Assembly: GCF_001687325.1 (NCBI RefSeq)
Contig: NZ_LZRD01000013.1
Span: 124,001-188,000, forward strand
DNA from: Streptomyces sp. PTY087I2
Lineage (GTDB): Bacteria > Actinomycetota > Actinomycetes > Streptomycetales > Streptomycetaceae
Direction: 5' to 3'
DNA length: 64,000 nucleotides
The first letter of the stretch is position 1. The number at the start of each line of letters is the position of its first letter. Below the pieces are notes generated by a model. It saw only the letters and a list, made by a program, of their open reading frames with translations, was not told where the DNA came from and did not search any database. The position numbers were made by a program, and so were the translations under genes. Positions 36,041 to 43,969 of this stretch are shown one piece after another.

Positions 36041-37261
36041 TCAGCGCGGCAGCCGGTCCAGCAGCCAGGTGCACAGTTCCTCGGTGATGGCCGTGTGCCC
36101 GGTGGTTTCGGACGAGCAGAGGAAGTCGTCCAGCTCGCTCTCGTCCGGCGGCAGGTCGTCGATGTTCGCGTACAGGTCCTCGGGCCGGTCGAGGTCGCGG
36201 ACGGCGACCGCGCTGACCGAGGGCACGAAACAGACGTCCGGGTGGCGCAGGTCCACGGTCGCTCCGGCCTTCTCCAGGGCGGAGGCGAGGATCCGGTACG
36301 AGCCGAGCGTGCCGCCCGGGGCGCCGTCGAGCGCCGGGAACCCGCTCGTCTTGATCGTCTTCTCCGCCTTCGGGAAAAGCCGCTTCAGCTCCGCGACGAC
36401 GGCCTCGTGCCCCTCGGCCTGGGTCAGCAGCTTCGTCCCGGGGTAGACCCGGTCGCCGGTGGAGGCCAGCGCGGTCTGGCCGGGCGGCACGTTCGGCCCC
36501 TGACCGTCGCCCCGGCCGTTGGCCACGCCGATCAGGCGGGGGATCCGGGGCCAGCCGCCGACGTCCCGCAGGGCGCCCAGGAACTTCTCCCGCTCGGGGT
36601 CCACCCCGATGGAGCCGTCCTGGCTGTTGTAGTGGCGCCACAGCATCTGCCGGGCGGCGGTGCTGTTCATCTGCTTCGCGAAGTCGTTGGGCACCGGGAT
36701 GAAGTGCGCGAACGCCTGGAGCCCGATCGGGACGACCGCGCCCCGGTGGGGGCTGTCGTAGGAGAAGTACAGCCGCGTGCGGTGGTCGATCCGCTGGTGC
36801 TCCAGCCGCGCCAGCGCGTAGCGGGTCACGAGGCCGCCCATGCTGAAGCCGCCGACCGTCAGCGGCGCGTCGCCCAGCTGCTCGGCGGTGGTGCGCATGA
36901 TGGCGGCGGTGACGGCATGCGCGTTGTCCAGAATGGAGGCGCTGCGCTCGTCGTAGCCGACCAGGATGACGTCATGGCCCCGCCGCCGCAGGTCGCCGAC
37001 GAGCGGGTGGTTCGCCTCCAGCCCGAGGTAGAGCGCGTCGAGATCGCTGCGCCCCAGGCTGAACCCGTCCGCCATGAGCACCGGCCGCACGATGCCCTGG
37101 TGACCGGCCCCGTAGTAGACCCGGGCGAAGCCGCCCGGCAGCGCCCACTCCTCGTCGGCGGCCGGGGCCGTGGCCCCGCCGACCGCCGCGACCGCGGGCG
37201 AACCCGCGAGCGCGAACGCTCCGATGGACTTCTCAGCGCTCTCGCCCTGCTGTCCTGACAC
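36041..37261 (-). CDS. Alpha/beta hydrolase (lipase/PGAP1-like)
   Basis: This 406-residue protein has an alpha/beta hydrolase fold. The nucleophile elbow is GGFSMGGLVTRYAL. An early strand ends in VLMADGFSLGRSD, and the last conserved region contains GDRVYPGTKLL and the histidine in TQAEGHEAVV. The GTG at 37261 is used because GGAGGA precedes it; the longer frame upstream is antisense to the MFS gene. It has no obvious signal peptide. It converges with the NlpC/P60 gene. The substrate is unknown; lipase or esterase activity is an inference. Confidence 0.8.
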   Translation of the reverse strand: MSGQQGESAEKSIGAFALAGSPAVAAVGGATAPAADEEWALPGGFARVYYGAGHQGIVRPVLMADGFSLGRSDLDALYLGLEANHPLVGDLRRRGHDVILVGYDERSASILDNAHAVTAAIMRTTAEQLGDAPLTVGGFSMGGLVTRYALARLEHQRIDHRTRLYFSYDSPHRGAVVPIGLQAFAHFIPVPNDFAKQMNSTAARQMLWRHYNSQDGSIGVDPEREKFLGALRDVGGWPRIPRLIGVANGRGDGQGPNVPPGQTALASTGDRVYPGTKLLTQAEGHEAVVAELKRLFPKAEKTIKTSGFPALDGAPGGTLGSYRILASALEKAGATVDLRHPDVCFVPSVSAVAVRDLDRPEDLYANIDDLPPDESELDDFLCSSETTGHTAITEELCTWLLDRLPR

Positions 37262-37392
37262 TGTGTCGCTCCTCCGTCCGCGCACGCGTGGCAGCGGCCC
37301 GATGGGCACGGGCTCGGAGACTGCGGAGAGTGCGAGGACCGTCACATCATGGCGACCCTTTGGGGTGCCATATGCGTGTTCTCCGGGCAATG

Positions 37393-38673
37393 TCACCCTC
37401 TCGGGTGGAAAGGCACATCGACACGGCCACGCGCATGCCCCAACTGCCGTGCCCCTTCGGTGAGCAGCGCCAGGACCACCAGTACGGCGCTCACCCAGAC
37501 CGCCGACCGCTGCCCCAGCCCCGCGTCCAGCGCCAGGCCGCCCGCCCACGGGCCCACCGTCGCCCCCAGGTTGAACGCGGTCGTCGAAAAAGCACCGGCC
37601 AGGGTCGGGGCTTCGGGGGCGAGGCCCAGGACCCGGGTGATCAGGGCGGTGCCCGTACCGAAGGCGAGCAGGCCGAGCAGCGGGACCAGGGCCAGGGCGA
37701 ACACCGGGCTGCCCGCCGTCAGCGCCAGCGCCGACCAGCCGACGGTGAGAGCGGCCATGCCCGTGACGACGACGGCGACCGGGCGGGCGTCCGCGTACCG
37801 GCCGGCCACCGTGACCCCGGCGAACGCCCCCGCCCCGAAGAGCCCCAGGGCCACCGGCACCCATCCCGCGCCCAGGCCCGTCTCGCGGGTGAGGAGCGGC
37901 TCCAAATAGGAGAACGTGCAGAAGGTCGCCCCCTGCACCAGGGCCATCGTGAGCAGGACCGGCCGCAGCCGGGGGCCGGTGAGGACGCGCAGTTCGTCGC
38001 GTACGGCTACGGGAGCGGGCATCGGTGCGGCAGCGGACCCGGGTACGGACGCGGCGCCCCCGCCCGTAACGCCCAAGCCGCCTCGCTCTCCCCGGTCTCC
38101 CCGGTCTCCCCGGCCGCCCGGGACAGTGCGGCCGCCCGGGACAGTGCGCAGGACCGCGAGGAAGGCGGGCAGCGAGACGATCGCGACCGCCCAGAAGGCC
38201 GATCGCCACCCCCACCGCTCCCCCAGCACCGCGCCGGCCGGTACGCCGACCACGCAGGCGATCGTCACGCCGCCGACCACCACGGCGGTGGCCCGGCCCT
38301 TCAGCCGGTCGGGGACCATCGCGACGGCGGTGCTCAGCGCGACCGCCCAGAACCCCGCGTTGGCGAGGGCCCCCACGAAGCGGGTCGCGAGGAGCACCCC
38401 GTAACCGGGGGTGAGAGCGCCGACGACGTGGACGGCGACGAACACCGCGAGGAAGAGCAGCAGCGCGCGGCGGCGCGGCCAGGTGCGGCCGGCCAGCGCC
38501 ATGACGGGTGCGCCGACGACCATGCCGACGGCGAACGCGGAGGTGAGGAGGCCGGCGGCGGAGAGGGAGACGCCGAGGTCGGCGGCGATGCCCGAGAGAA
38601 GCCCGGACAGCATGAACTCGGAGGTGCCCTGGGCGAAGACCGCGAGCCCGAGGGCATAGACGGCGAATGGCAT
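37393..38673 (-). CDS. MFS efflux transporter (Cmx/CmlR-like)
   Basis: This 426-residue 12-helix major-facilitator protein resembles actinomycete chloramphenicol and drug exporters by its opening YALGLAVFAQGTSEFMLSGLLSGIAADLGVS and by GLLTSAFAVGMVVGAPVMALAGRTWPRR. The central cytoplasmic loop carries short repeats (TVPGGRTVPGG and GDRGDRGERGG). I chose the ATG at 38673 because it opens directly into helix 1. It lies downstream of a small acidic ORF on the same strand. The substrate is unproven. Confidence 0.85.
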   Translation of the reverse strand: MPFAVYALGLAVFAQGTSEFMLSGLLSGIAADLGVSLSAAGLLTSAFAVGMVVGAPVMALAGRTWPRRRALLLFLAVFVAVHVVGALTPGYGVLLATRFVGALANAGFWAVALSTAVAMVPDRLKGRATAVVVGGVTIACVVGVPAGAVLGERWGWRSAFWAVAIVSLPAFLAVLRTVPGGRTVPGGRGDRGDRGERGGLGVTGGGAASVPGSAAAPMPAPVAVRDELRVLTGPRLRPVLLTMALVQGATFCTFSYLEPLLTRETGLGAGWVPVALGLFGAGAFAGVTVAGRYADARPVAVVVTGMAALTVGWSALALTAGSPVFALALVPLLGLLAFGTGTALITRVLGLAPEAPTLAGAFSTTAFNLGATVGPWAGGLALDAGLGQRSAVWVSAVLVVLALLTEGARQLGHARGRVDVPFHPRG

Positions 38674-39013
38674 GGGTGAGGAGCCCCTTGGACGGAACCG
38701 TCGGGTGGACAGACAGACCGGGTGCGGGGATACGGGCCGCGCGGACGGCCGCGCCGGAGGTCCGGCGGGGCGGCGCGAAGAAGTGCCCGGCGCTGAGCTG
38801 CTCGGCCGGTGGCACGAATTCCGCGTACGGCGGTGCTTCAGCACGTACGCGAGGGGGAACGGCCCGTACCCGCGGTGATCCGGCGGGCGTGGAACCGTGA
38901 TGGAGGGGCCGGCGACCCGGGAGGCGTCAGTCGGCGGAGCTCAGCACGGACACGGCCACCGGCACACCGGTGGCCGGAGTCTGTCCGACTCGGGGCTCGT
39001 CATGGGCGAGATC
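38674..39013 (-). other. Gap between the 58-residue ORF and the MFS gene
   Basis: These 340 bases hold no convincing gene. Directly after the small ORF, an ATG at 39003 preceded by AGGA opens a 20-codon frame ending WPCPC at 38941; it may be a chance ORF. I see no terminator hairpin, so the small ORF and the MFS gene could be cotranscribed. Confidence 0.35.
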
Positions 39014-39190
39014 CTACCGGCGGCGCGGGCGGCGGTTCGGGCGTTCCTGGTCCCTGGCCGAGGTGGTGGGCGCGGGGAGCGCGTCGTACGCGGCGTCGAA
39101 GTCCTCGTCGTCGTCCGGCGCGGTCAGGTCCACGGCGAAGTGGGGCTCCAGGAAGAGGTCCTGGTGCTGGGGCAGGGAAGCGGTGGTCAT
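39014..39190 (-). CDS. Small acidic protein of 58 residues, function unknown
   Basis: This short frame encodes an acidic centre (DLTAPDDDEDFDAAYDAL) and a basic end (ERPNRRPRRR). GAAGGA lies 9 bases before the ATG, and codon third positions are G/C-rich, so it is likely real. It has no signal peptide, no membrane segment and no cysteine. I recognise no family. The charge split and size are like those of small regulatory or leader peptides, but this is speculation. Upstream lies a set of TGCGAT direct repeats. Confidence 0.5.
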   Translation of the reverse strand: MTTASLPQHQDLFLEPHFAVDLTAPDDDEDFDAAYDALPAPTTSARDQERPNRRPRRR

Positions 39191-39268
39191 GGCTGTCTGT
39201 CCTTCGGGGTCGAGCAGCGCTGTAGCGGCTTGTTCCGTGCCCCGCAGGCCTGCGTTCGATAAAAGGGG

Positions 39269-39315
39269 TGCGATATATGAGGGTGCGATGTGGGAGTGCG
39301 ATATGAGGGTGCGTC
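39269..39315. repeat. TGCGAT-type direct repeats upstream of the small ORF
   Basis: TGCGAT occurs at 39269, 39284 and 39297, followed by TGCGTC at 39310, with spacings of 15, 13 and 13 bases and shared GAGGG or GGGAG between them. The array lies about 80-125 bases upstream of the 58-residue ORF. It is AT-richer than its surroundings. It may be a cluster of protein-binding sites. Confidence 0.6.
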
Positions 39316-39437
39316 AAAGAGAGTGGCACGCACCGCGCGCCGCAACAGCCGGCCCGGGCCACCGACGGGCCCGGCAGGCGCGCAAATCATCGCACACGAT
39401 CATCTGGGAGGCCGAGGATTAAAACCTGTGGTCCGGA

Positions 39438-39671
39438 TCAGAGGACGACACGGAAGTGGGTGGTCAGCCGCCGGTCCTCGCCCAGGACGTGAAACGCCAG
39501 GCCGGGCGGCTGGTCCCGGTCGGCAGGCCGGTCGCCCTCCCAGGGCAGGCGCAGGGTCCAGGTGACGGCGGGACCGACGATCAGGGGGCGGCCCGCGAAG
39601 GTCGAGGCGGCGGCCGTGTGGGCGTGCCCGGTGAGGACGGCGACGACCCGCGGATGGGCGTCGAGGAGGCA
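39438..39671 (-). pseudogene. C-terminal fragment of a metallophosphoesterase (CpdA-like)
   Basis: Reading the minus strand, the frame gives LLDAHPRVVAVLTGHAHTAA, then STFAGRPLIVGPAVTWTLRL and a normal C-terminus. GHAHT is the last metal-binding motif of calcineurin-type phosphoesterases such as the 3',5'-cAMP phosphodiesterase family. The first 200 or so residues, with the DxH, GD and GNH motifs, are missing. Similarity stops near 39671, where sequence of another gene begins on the other strand. This is a truncated remnant. Confidence 0.75.
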
Positions 39672-39992
39672 CTGAGGCTGCTCAACGAGGCGGCCGCCCT
39701 GGAGCCGGTGGCGCCCCAACTGCGTTGGCCCGCCGGTGAGAACCCCACGTCAGGGCTGCTGTCGGCCGAGGACGACCCGGGCGTACGGCTGGTCGCGGCG
39801 CTGGCGCGCGATGCCGTCGACTTCCTGAGCGGGCCGCAGCGCGAGCAGCTGCGCGCCTGCCACGCGCCGCGCTGCGTCCGGTACTTCATCAAGAGCCACG
39901 GCCGCCAGGAGTGGTGCAAGCCCTCCTGCGGCAACCGGGCCCGGGTGGCCCGCCACTACGAGCGCACGCGCGAGGCGGCCGGCCGGGACTGA
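39654..39992 (+). pseudogene. Truncated CGNR zinc-finger (ABATE-type) regulator
   Basis: From about 39665 the plus strand encodes EALRLLNEAAALEPVAPQL and later LRACHAPRCVRYFIKSHGRQ and WCKPSCGNRARVARHYER. This is the end of the stress-linked ABATE domain followed by a complete CGNR zinc finger. The family's N-terminal half (about 70 residues) is absent. The ATG at 39654 could still start a 112-residue protein, but it has no good ribosome site and its first codons are antisense to the phosphoesterase remnant. It is probably a gene fragment. Confidence 0.65.
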
Positions 39993-40006
39993 GCCCGAAG
40001 GGCCCG

Positions 40007-40062
40007 TCATTGGCCCGGATTGGCCCAGCTACAAGGCTCTCGAATGGCCCACGGACAGGGCC
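40007..40062. promoter_or_regulatory. Repeated ATTGGCCC elements before an MFS gene
   Basis: ATTGGCCC occurs at 40007 and 40017 (10 bases apart), AATGGCCC at 40041, and the inverse GGGCCAA at 40056. A possible -10 (TAGATT, 40072) follows. The set lies 64-119 bases before the MFS start, so it may be an operator cluster. No intact regulator gene is adjacent. Confidence 0.4.
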
Positions 40063-40125
40063 AACCGCTCCCCTAGATTCGGACCCGGCGCTGGTGGCTG
40101 CCCATGCCACGCGTCCGGGACGGTC

Positions 40126-41484
40126 ATGCCTGAGCGCTGGATTCCCGCCGCCGGACCGGCGCGTGGGCTCGCCGTGGCCCAGCTGGTCAACTCGCTGGGG
40201 GACGGCGCCTATTACGTCTGTTCCGCGCTGTACTTCTCGCAGGTCGTCGGCCTCTCGGCGGCGCAGATCGGACTCGGCCTGACGGTCGCCTGGGGGGTGG
40301 GAGCGGTCGCGGGGGTGCCGCTCGGCAACCTGGCCGACCGTCGAGGGCCGCGCGGGACGGCCGTCGCGCTGGCCGTCGCCACGGCGGTCTGCGTGGCGGC
40401 CTTCCTCACGGTGCGGTCGTTCCTCCCGTTCGTGCTCGCGGCCTGCGCCTACGCGACCGCGCAGTGCGGGCTGGCCGCCGCCCGGCAGTCGCTGCTGGCC
40501 GGGCTCGTGGGCAGGGGCGAGCGGACCGGCGTACTCGCGCATCTTCAGTCGGCCCTCAACGCCGGGCTGGCGCTGGGGGCGGCGCTCGGCGGGCTGGCCC
40601 TGCACATCGGTACGGCCGGTGCCTATCTCACGGTCCTGGCCCTGGACGCCGCCGCGTTCGCGGGGTGCGCGCTGCTGCTCGCGCGGCTTCCGGAGCCGGG
40701 GCGCGTGACGGCCCCGGCACGGAAGGACGGGGACTCGGTACCGGAGGACGGGGACCCGGCGCCGGTCCCATCGGTCCTGCGGGACGGGCCGTACGCGCTC
40801 GTCGCGGCGCTCAACATGGTCATGCTGCTCCGGATGCCGCTGATCAGCGTGGCCGTCCCGCTCTGGATCGCCGAGCACACCGCCGCGCCGGGCTGGACCG
40901 TCTCGGCGCTCCTGGTGCTCAACACCGGGGCCGTGATGCTCTTCCAGGTCCGTACGGCCGCCGCCGTACGCGATCTGCCCAGTGCCGTGCGTACGGTCCG
41001 CAGCGGCGGGGTCCTGATGCTGGTCTCGTGCGCCGTCTTCGCCGGCTCCGCGCTGGACGCGCCCCTGTGGGCGCTGTTCGCGGTGCTGCTGGTCGCCGCC
41101 GGGCTTCAGGTGTGGGGCGAGATGCGGCAGTCGGCGGGGGCGTGGCAGATCAGCTTCGACCTCGCCCCGGCCGGGAGGCAGGGCCAGTACCAGGGGTTCT
41201 TCGGGGCGGGGGTGCCGGTGGCCAGAATGCTCGGGCCGCTGCTGCTGACCACGCTGATCGTCACCTGGGGGCCGCCGGGTTGGCTGGTGCTCGGGGCGCT
41301 GTTCCTCGGCGCGGGGGCGGCCATGGGTCCGGCGGTGCGGCGGGCGGAACGAGACCGCCCGACCGCACCGGTCATGGCTTCCGCCGGGCCTTCGACGCCA
41401 CCTTCGACAGACCGTACCGGGCCTTCGACGCCACCTTCGACAGACCGTTTCAGGCCTTCGGGGCCACCTTCGACAGCCCGTTGA
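40126..41484 (+). CDS. MFS transporter with a repeat-derived C-terminal tail
   Basis: This 452-residue transporter has 12 predicted helices; the first loop motif is GNLADRRGPRGTAVAL. It starts at the ATG at 40126, just before helix 1 (GLAVAQLVNSLGDGAYYVCSALYFSQVVGLS). The last 32 residues (GPSTPPSTDRT then GPSTPPSTDRF then RPSGPPSTAR) come from three 33-bp repeats and are not part of the fold. The final 35 bases overlap the 3' end of the convergent reductase gene. Substrate unknown. Confidence 0.85.
   Translation: MPERWIPAAGPARGLAVAQLVNSLGDGAYYVCSALYFSQVVGLSAAQIGLGLTVAWGVGAVAGVPLGNLADRRGPRGTAVALAVATAVCVAAFLTVRSFLPFVLAACAYATAQCGLAAARQSLLAGLVGRGERTGVLAHLQSALNAGLALGAALGGLALHIGTAGAYLTVLALDAAAFAGCALLLARLPEPGRVTAPARKDGDSVPEDGDPAPVPSVLRDGPYALVAALNMVMLLRMPLISVAVPLWIAEHTAAPGWTVSALLVLNTGAVMLFQVRTAAAVRDLPSAVRTVRSGGVLMLVSCAVFAGSALDAPLWALFAVLLVAAGLQVWGEMRQSAGAWQISFDLAPAGRQGQYQGFFGAGVPVARMLGPLLLTTLIVTWGPPGWLVLGALFLGAGAAMGPAVRRAERDRPTAPVMASAGPSTPPSTDRTGPSTPPSTDRFRPSGPPSTAR
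41386..41484. repeat. Three 33-bp tandem repeats shared by two convergent genes
   Basis: Units are 41386-41418, 41419-41451 and 41452-41484. The third unit is the last 11 codons of the minus-strand reductase, including its stop; the other two are diverged copies lying beyond that stop. On the plus strand all three extend the MFS reading frame as 11-residue repeats. Confidence 0.93.
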
Positions 41485-42733
41485 TGATGCGGTCCATCGC
41501 GTCGCCGCCCTGCGGGTCGGTCAGATTGGCGAGCATCTTGAGCGTGAACTTCATCAGCAGCGGGTGGGTCAGGCCGCGCTGGGTGGCGACCTTCATGACC
41601 TTCGGGTTGCCGATCAGCTTCACGAAGGCGCGGCCCATCGTGTAGTAGCCGCCGTAGGTCTCCTTGAGCACCTTCGGGTAGTTGTTCAGGGCCAGTTCGC
41701 GCTGGGCGGGGGTGGCGCGGGCGTGTGCCTGGACGATGACGTCGGCCGCGATCTGGCCGGACTCCATGGCGTACGCGATGCCCTCGCCGTTGAACGGGTT
41801 GACCATGCCGCCCGCGTCGCCGACGAGGAGGAGGCCCTTGGTGTAGTGCGGCTGGCGATTGAAGGCCATGGGGAGAGCGGCGCCACGGATGGGCATCGTC
41901 ATGTTCTCGGGGGTGTAGCCCCAGTCCTCCGGCATCGAGGCGCACCAGGCCTTCAGCACCTCGCGCCAGTCCAGCTCCTTGAAGGCGGAGGAGGAGTTGA
42001 GGATGCCGAGGCCGACGTTGGAGGTGCCGTCGCCCATGCCGAAGATCCAGCCGTAGCCGGGCAGCAGCCGGTCCTCGGCGCCGCGCCGGTCCCACAGCTC
42101 CAGCCAGGACTCCAGGTAGTCGTCGTCGTGGCGGGGCGAGGTGAAGTACGTACGGACGGCGACGCCCATCGGGCGGTCGTCGCGGCGGTGCAGGCCCATC
42201 GCGAGGGAGAGCCGGGTGGAGTTGCCGTCGGCGGCGACGACGAGCGGGGCGTGGAAGGTGACCGGGGTCTTCTCCTCGCCGATCTTCGCCTCGACGCCGG
42301 TGATCCGGCCCGTGCGCTCGTCGCGGATGGGCGCGCCCACGTTGCAGCGCTCGTAGAGGCGGGCGCCCGCCTTCTGCGCCTGGCGGGCCAGCTGCTCGTC
42401 GAAGTCGTCGCGTTTACGGACCAGTCCGTAGTCCGGGTAGGAGGCGAGTTCCGGCCAGTCCAGCTGGAGCCGGACGCCACCGCCGATGATGCGGAGGCCC
42501 TTGTTGCGCAGCCAGCCCGCCTCCTCGGAGATGTCGATCCCCATGGCGACGAGCTGTTTCGTGGCGCGGGGCGTGAGCCCGTCGCCGCAGACCTTCTCCC
42601 GGGGAAAAGCAGTCTTTTCCAGCAGGAGGACGTCGAGTCCGGCCTTGGCGAGGTAGTAGGCGGTCGTGGAGCCGGCAGGGCCCGCTCCGACGACGATGAC
42701 ATCCGCGCTGTGCTCGGAGAGGGGCTCGGTCAC
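41450..42733 (-). CDS. Geranylgeranyl-reductase family flavoprotein, probable menaquinone tail reductase
   Basis: This 427-residue FAD enzyme has the dinucleotide-binding VIVVGAGPAGSTTAYYLAKAGLDVLLLEK, the cofactor motif GDGLTPRA, and the later FAD site GLLLVGDAGGMVNPFNGEGIAYAMESG. The family hydrogenates isoprenoid chains. In mycobacteria a relative (MenJ) reduces one menaquinone isoprene; Streptomyces make partly saturated menaquinones, so this role is likely here but inferred. GTG 42733 follows GGGAGA. It is near menG, mqnC and the nuo operon. Confidence 0.85.
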   Translation of the reverse strand: MTEPLSEHSADVIVVGAGPAGSTTAYYLAKAGLDVLLLEKTAFPREKVCGDGLTPRATKQLVAMGIDISEEAGWLRNKGLRIIGGGVRLQLDWPELASYPDYGLVRKRDDFDEQLARQAQKAGARLYERCNVGAPIRDERTGRITGVEAKIGEEKTPVTFHAPLVVAADGNSTRLSLAMGLHRRDDRPMGVAVRTYFTSPRHDDDYLESWLELWDRRGAEDRLLPGYGWIFGMGDGTSNVGLGILNSSSAFKELDWREVLKAWCASMPEDWGYTPENMTMPIRGAALPMAFNRQPHYTKGLLLVGDAGGMVNPFNGEGIAYAMESGQIAADVIVQAHARATPAQRELALNNYPKVLKETYGGYYTMGRAFVKLIGNPKVMKVATQRGLTHPLLMKFTLKMLANLTDPQGGDAMDRIINGLSKVAPKA

Positions 42734-42830
42734 GGTCGGATCTCCCGAAGACTCGAATTCGCGTGCCGCGCGGCACATGTCCCGTGCAGTCTATGGGGGC
42801 CTGCGAAACAACCCTCCGAAGGGCTCCCTC

Positions 42831-43358
42831 ATGTCGATCGCGCCTGCCACGCCCCACGCTTCGGCCCCCGCCGTACGCCTCCGTGTTCCGACCGACGAAG
42901 ACGCCCTGACCTGGTACCGGGTCTTCGACGACCCCGAGGTGATGGAGTTCTTCGGGGGTCGCAGGGCCGATTTCTCCGTGTACGAGGAGCTCACCGCCCG
43001 CCAGCGCCGCCACGACGCCGAGCTCGGCTACTGCCTGTGGACGCTCACCGACGAAGCGGACACCGTCCTCGGCTTCACCGGGGCACAGCCGTGGCCGCAC
43101 ACGCATTACGGGCCGGTCGGCGCGATCGAGATCGGCTGGCGCCTGGGGCGTACGGCCTGGGGGCGCGGGTACGCCACCGCCGCCGCCCGCGCCACGCTGG
43201 AGCGGGTGCGGGCGGCCGGGGTGGACGAGGTGGTCGCGATGATCCACTCCCGTAACGCCCGGTCGATGGCGGTCGCCGAGCGGCTCGGGATGCGGCGGGC
43301 CGAGTCGTACGAGACCCCGCGCGGCGCGGAGGCCGTCTGCTTCCGGCTGGAGTTGTGA
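42831..43358 (+). CDS. GNAT family N-acetyltransferase (RimJ/RimL-like)
   Basis: This 175-residue protein has the GNAT fold of the RimJ-like branch: VRLRVPTDEDALTWYRVFDDPEV at the start, the acetyl-CoA loop in RTAWGRGYATAAARATLE, and NARSMAVAERLGMRR at the end. It starts at the ATG at 42831, divergent from the reductase gene by about 100 bases. The acceptor (protein terminus or small molecule) cannot be told. Confidence 0.88.
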   Translation: MSIAPATPHASAPAVRLRVPTDEDALTWYRVFDDPEVMEFFGGRRADFSVYEELTARQRRHDAELGYCLWTLTDEADTVLGFTGAQPWPHTHYGPVGAIEIGWRLGRTAWGRGYATAAARATLERVRAAGVDEVVAMIHSRNARSMAVAERLGMRRAESYETPRGAEAVCFRLEL

Positions 43359-43488
43359 GGCGGGTTCCCGGTGGCAGCCGCCAGCCGACCTGGAAGTTTA
43401 TAGGTTCCGGAACGCGTCGGCGCGCGATGAGATCGGTGTGCGTGCCGTTCCGCCACGCGTCGGACAGAGAATCGGGAGCTGAAGCCAC

Positions 43489-43926
43489 ATGAACGTTCGA
43501 ATGAGATTAGGGGCGACCGCTGCCGCGTTGGGCGCACTTTTCGCCTTCGCGGGCGCCGCTCCTTCCAACGCCGTGCCGCAGGAGGCCGACGCGGCGACAA
43601 GCACAGCCGTAGCCGCGGCCGGCCAGTGCCCGTACAGCGGCAGCCACCCGCAGCTGGAGTACGACGACGGGAGGAAGTACTCCGCCGCGGTCAAGCACGC
43701 CCAGTGCCTGTTCAACGTCAACAATGTCAAGGCCGGCGGAAAGAAGTGGCTGGTCGAGGACGGCTACTTCGGGTGGAACACCCGATCGGCTATCTGGCGA
43801 ATCCAGTACGCGTGCAAGATCGACACCGACTACATCGTCGGTCCGAACACATGGAAGTGCCTGCATCTCGACGAGAAGCCGGACCCCGTGCCGGAACCCA
43901 CCGGGATCTTTCCCGTGAAGCCGTGA
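43489..43926 (+). CDS. Small secreted peptidoglycan-binding-like protein
   Basis: This 145-residue protein has a signal peptide ending near AAPSNA. The mature part has four cysteines (GQCPY, HAQCLF, YACKID, WKCLH), which suggests two disulfides. The pattern SAAVKHAQCLF, EDGYFGWNTRSAIWRIQYACKID and YIVGPNTWKCL resembles the peptidoglycan-binding type 1 repeat found in cell-wall enzymes. There is no catalytic domain. The Pro-rich tail is short. GAGCTGAAG precedes the ATG. It may bind cell wall outside the cell. Confidence 0.75.
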   Translation: MNVRMRLGATAAALGALFAFAGAAPSNAVPQEADAATSTAVAAAGQCPYSGSHPQLEYDDGRKYSAAVKHAQCLFNVNNVKAGGKKWLVEDGYFGWNTRSAIWRIQYACKIDTDYIVGPNTWKCLHLDEKPDPVPEPTGIFPVKP

Positions 43927-43969
43927 AGCTGTGAAGTAACAGCCGCCGTCCTCGCTCCAGAAGCGCGCG

